Shown one piece after another: positions 4,420 through 5,235 of a stretch of DNA of 5,235 nt. Positions within the stretch are counted from its first letter, which is position 1, and every line of letters begins with the position of its first letter. The position numbers and the translations under genes were made by a program. Where the stretch lies: assembly GCA_049515175.1 (NCBI GenBank), contig JBEKUI010000296.1, forward strand, positions 1 to 5,235, read 5' to 3'. The notes under the pieces were generated by a model. It made no database searches. It was given only the letters and a program-made list of their open reading frames with translations, and was not told where the DNA came from. Source of the DNA: JACQNR01 sp049515175 (lineage in GTDB: Bacteria > Acidobacteriota > Terriglobia > UBA7540).

Positions 4420-5235
4420 TTACGCGCGGGTCTTCACAAAATCGCGGATGGTTTCAAAATCCTCGCGCAGGATCTTCTCTTCGCGCGGGTTACGGAGGAT
4501 GTAGGCGGGGTGGTAGGCAACGAACGCCTTCGTCTTGCCATAATCAAAGAACTGACCACGAACTCGGGTAATACCTTCCTTAATACCAAGCAGCGTCTTC
4601 ATCGCCGGTGAGCCGAGGCAGCAGACCAGGCGCGGTTGAATCGACTGCAGCTGGCGGAAGAGAAATGGCGAGCAGGCGTCCACCTCGTCCTTCTCCGGCG
4701 TGCGATTGCCGGGCGGCCGGCACTTCACGATGTTGCAGATGTACACTTCCTCGCGCTTCATGCCCACCGCCTGAATCATGCGGTTGAGGAGCTTGCCGGC
4801 GCGGCCCACGAAGGGCAGGCCTTGCTCGTCTTCGTCGGCGCCCGGGCCTTCGCCGACAAACACCAGCGCGGCGTGCGGGTCGCCTTGCCCGAAGACAATC
4901 GTCTTGCGGCCGCGCGCGAGCTTGCAGCGCTGGCAGTCGCCCAGGTCGGCGCGGATTTCCTCCAGCGTCTCGCGCGCGCGCGGCGGCGGCGGGGGAGCTT
5001 CGAAAAGGCTCAACGAAATGGGTGGGGGTGAGATCGCCGCGGTTCGAGGTTCGTGGCCTGGAAGGCTCGTCTCGGGAACAGGCAGCCGGGAGTCGGATGT
5101 CGCGGGCGGCGCGGCAGAGACGATCGGCGCTTCCGCGGAGACCCCTGTCTCGAGTTTCGAGTTTCCAAGTTCGATTCCCGCGCCCGGCTCGCGTCGATAA
5201 AACTCCTCTATGCCGAGGTCGCGATAGAACTCCAG
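4420..5235 (-). CDS. Family 4 (4Fe-4S) uracil-DNA glycosylase, N-terminus beyond the right edge
   Basis: Removes uracil from DNA arising from cytosine deamination or misincorporation, starting base-excision repair. The frame stays open to the window end, giving 271 visible residues; the start is outside. The first visible residues, LEFYRDLGIEEFYRRE, look like a helical N-terminal segment. A Pro/Ala/Ser-rich linker follows (about 20-88). The catalytic domain begins near 89. Cysteines C101 and C104 (CQRC), C172 (KCRPPGNR) and C188 (DACSPF) have the family spacing and should hold the 4Fe-4S cluster. GEGPGADEDEQGLPFVG (128-144) is the uracil-binding motif 1, and HPAYILRNP (242-250) the motif 2 loop. 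A TTG at 5013 could start a compact enzyme, but the conserved-looking upstream segment argues against it. The enzyme is cytoplasmic. It is convergent with the fucosidase gene and functionally unrelated to it. Confidence 0.93.
   Translation of the reverse strand: MEFYRDLGIEEFYRREPGAGIELGNSKLETGVSAEAPIVSAAPPATSDSRLPVPETSLPGHEPRTAAISPPPISLSLFEAPPPPPRARETLEEIRADLGDCQRCKLARGRKTIVFGQGDPHAALVFVGEGPGADEDEQGLPFVGRAGKLLNRMIQAVGMKREEVYICNIVKCRPPGNRTPEKDEVDACSPFLFRQLQSIQPRLVCCLGSPAMKTLLGIKEGITRVRGQFFDYGKTKAFVAYHPAYILRNPREEKILREDFETIRDFVKTRA

Noticed and set aside
1..5235. CRISPR array, tRNA, rRNA, riboswitch or insertion sequence
   Set aside because: No regularly spaced direct repeats, no tRNA-like cloverleaf or conserved rRNA segment, and no transposase-like frame were seen on reading both strands.

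Overview
The window is a piece of a GC-rich bacterial chromosome. A GH29 fucosidase with a signal peptide, a family 4 uracil-DNA glycosylase and short palindromic repeats of the type 'CGGGCT-GA-AGCCCG...CCGCTACA' sit among ordinary genes. From memory this combination resembles Planctomycetota, Hydrogenedentota or related free-living lineages with large genomes. That is a weak inference; no rRNA or other marker gene is present.

Left part (1-2110): four small minus-strand genes. In transcription order they are an 80-residue possible antitoxin (2035-1793), an unrecognised 202-residue soluble protein (1653-1045), an unrecognised two-helix membrane protein (896-243) and the first 32 codons of another unknown gene (97 to the left edge). 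Between the second and third genes, 16 nt after a stop codon, lies a 99-bp element. On the minus strand it opens with GTCTAAC, closes with GTTAGGC and has partly complementary arms: the layout of an integron attC site. The other gaps carry only degenerate versions of these core motifs. I read this part as probably a remnant or integrase-less integron cassette array. It is visibly less GC-rich than the right half. A good sigma70-like promoter at 2077-2105 precedes the first gene.

Middle part (2110-2920): a compound palindromic repeat (2182-2237), then a complete minus-strand vapBC toxin-antitoxin pair. The vapB promoter is TTGACA-17 bp-TATACT and its -10 box ends only 6 nt before the vapB ATG, so the mRNA is probably leaderless or nearly so. 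A dyad between the -35 and -10 boxes is a candidate operator.

Right part (2920-5235): a plus-strand exported alpha-L-fucosidase gene with a strong Shine-Dalgarno sequence, convergent with a minus-strand uracil-DNA glycosylase gene. The two stops are 20 nt apart with a hairpin between them. The glycosylase frame stays open to the right edge, so its true start is outside the window.

The genes do not form one pathway. The window joins a mobile or accessory block (cassettes, toxin-antitoxin, repeats) to two housekeeping or catabolic genes. The attC-like cassette block is the item most worth following up.
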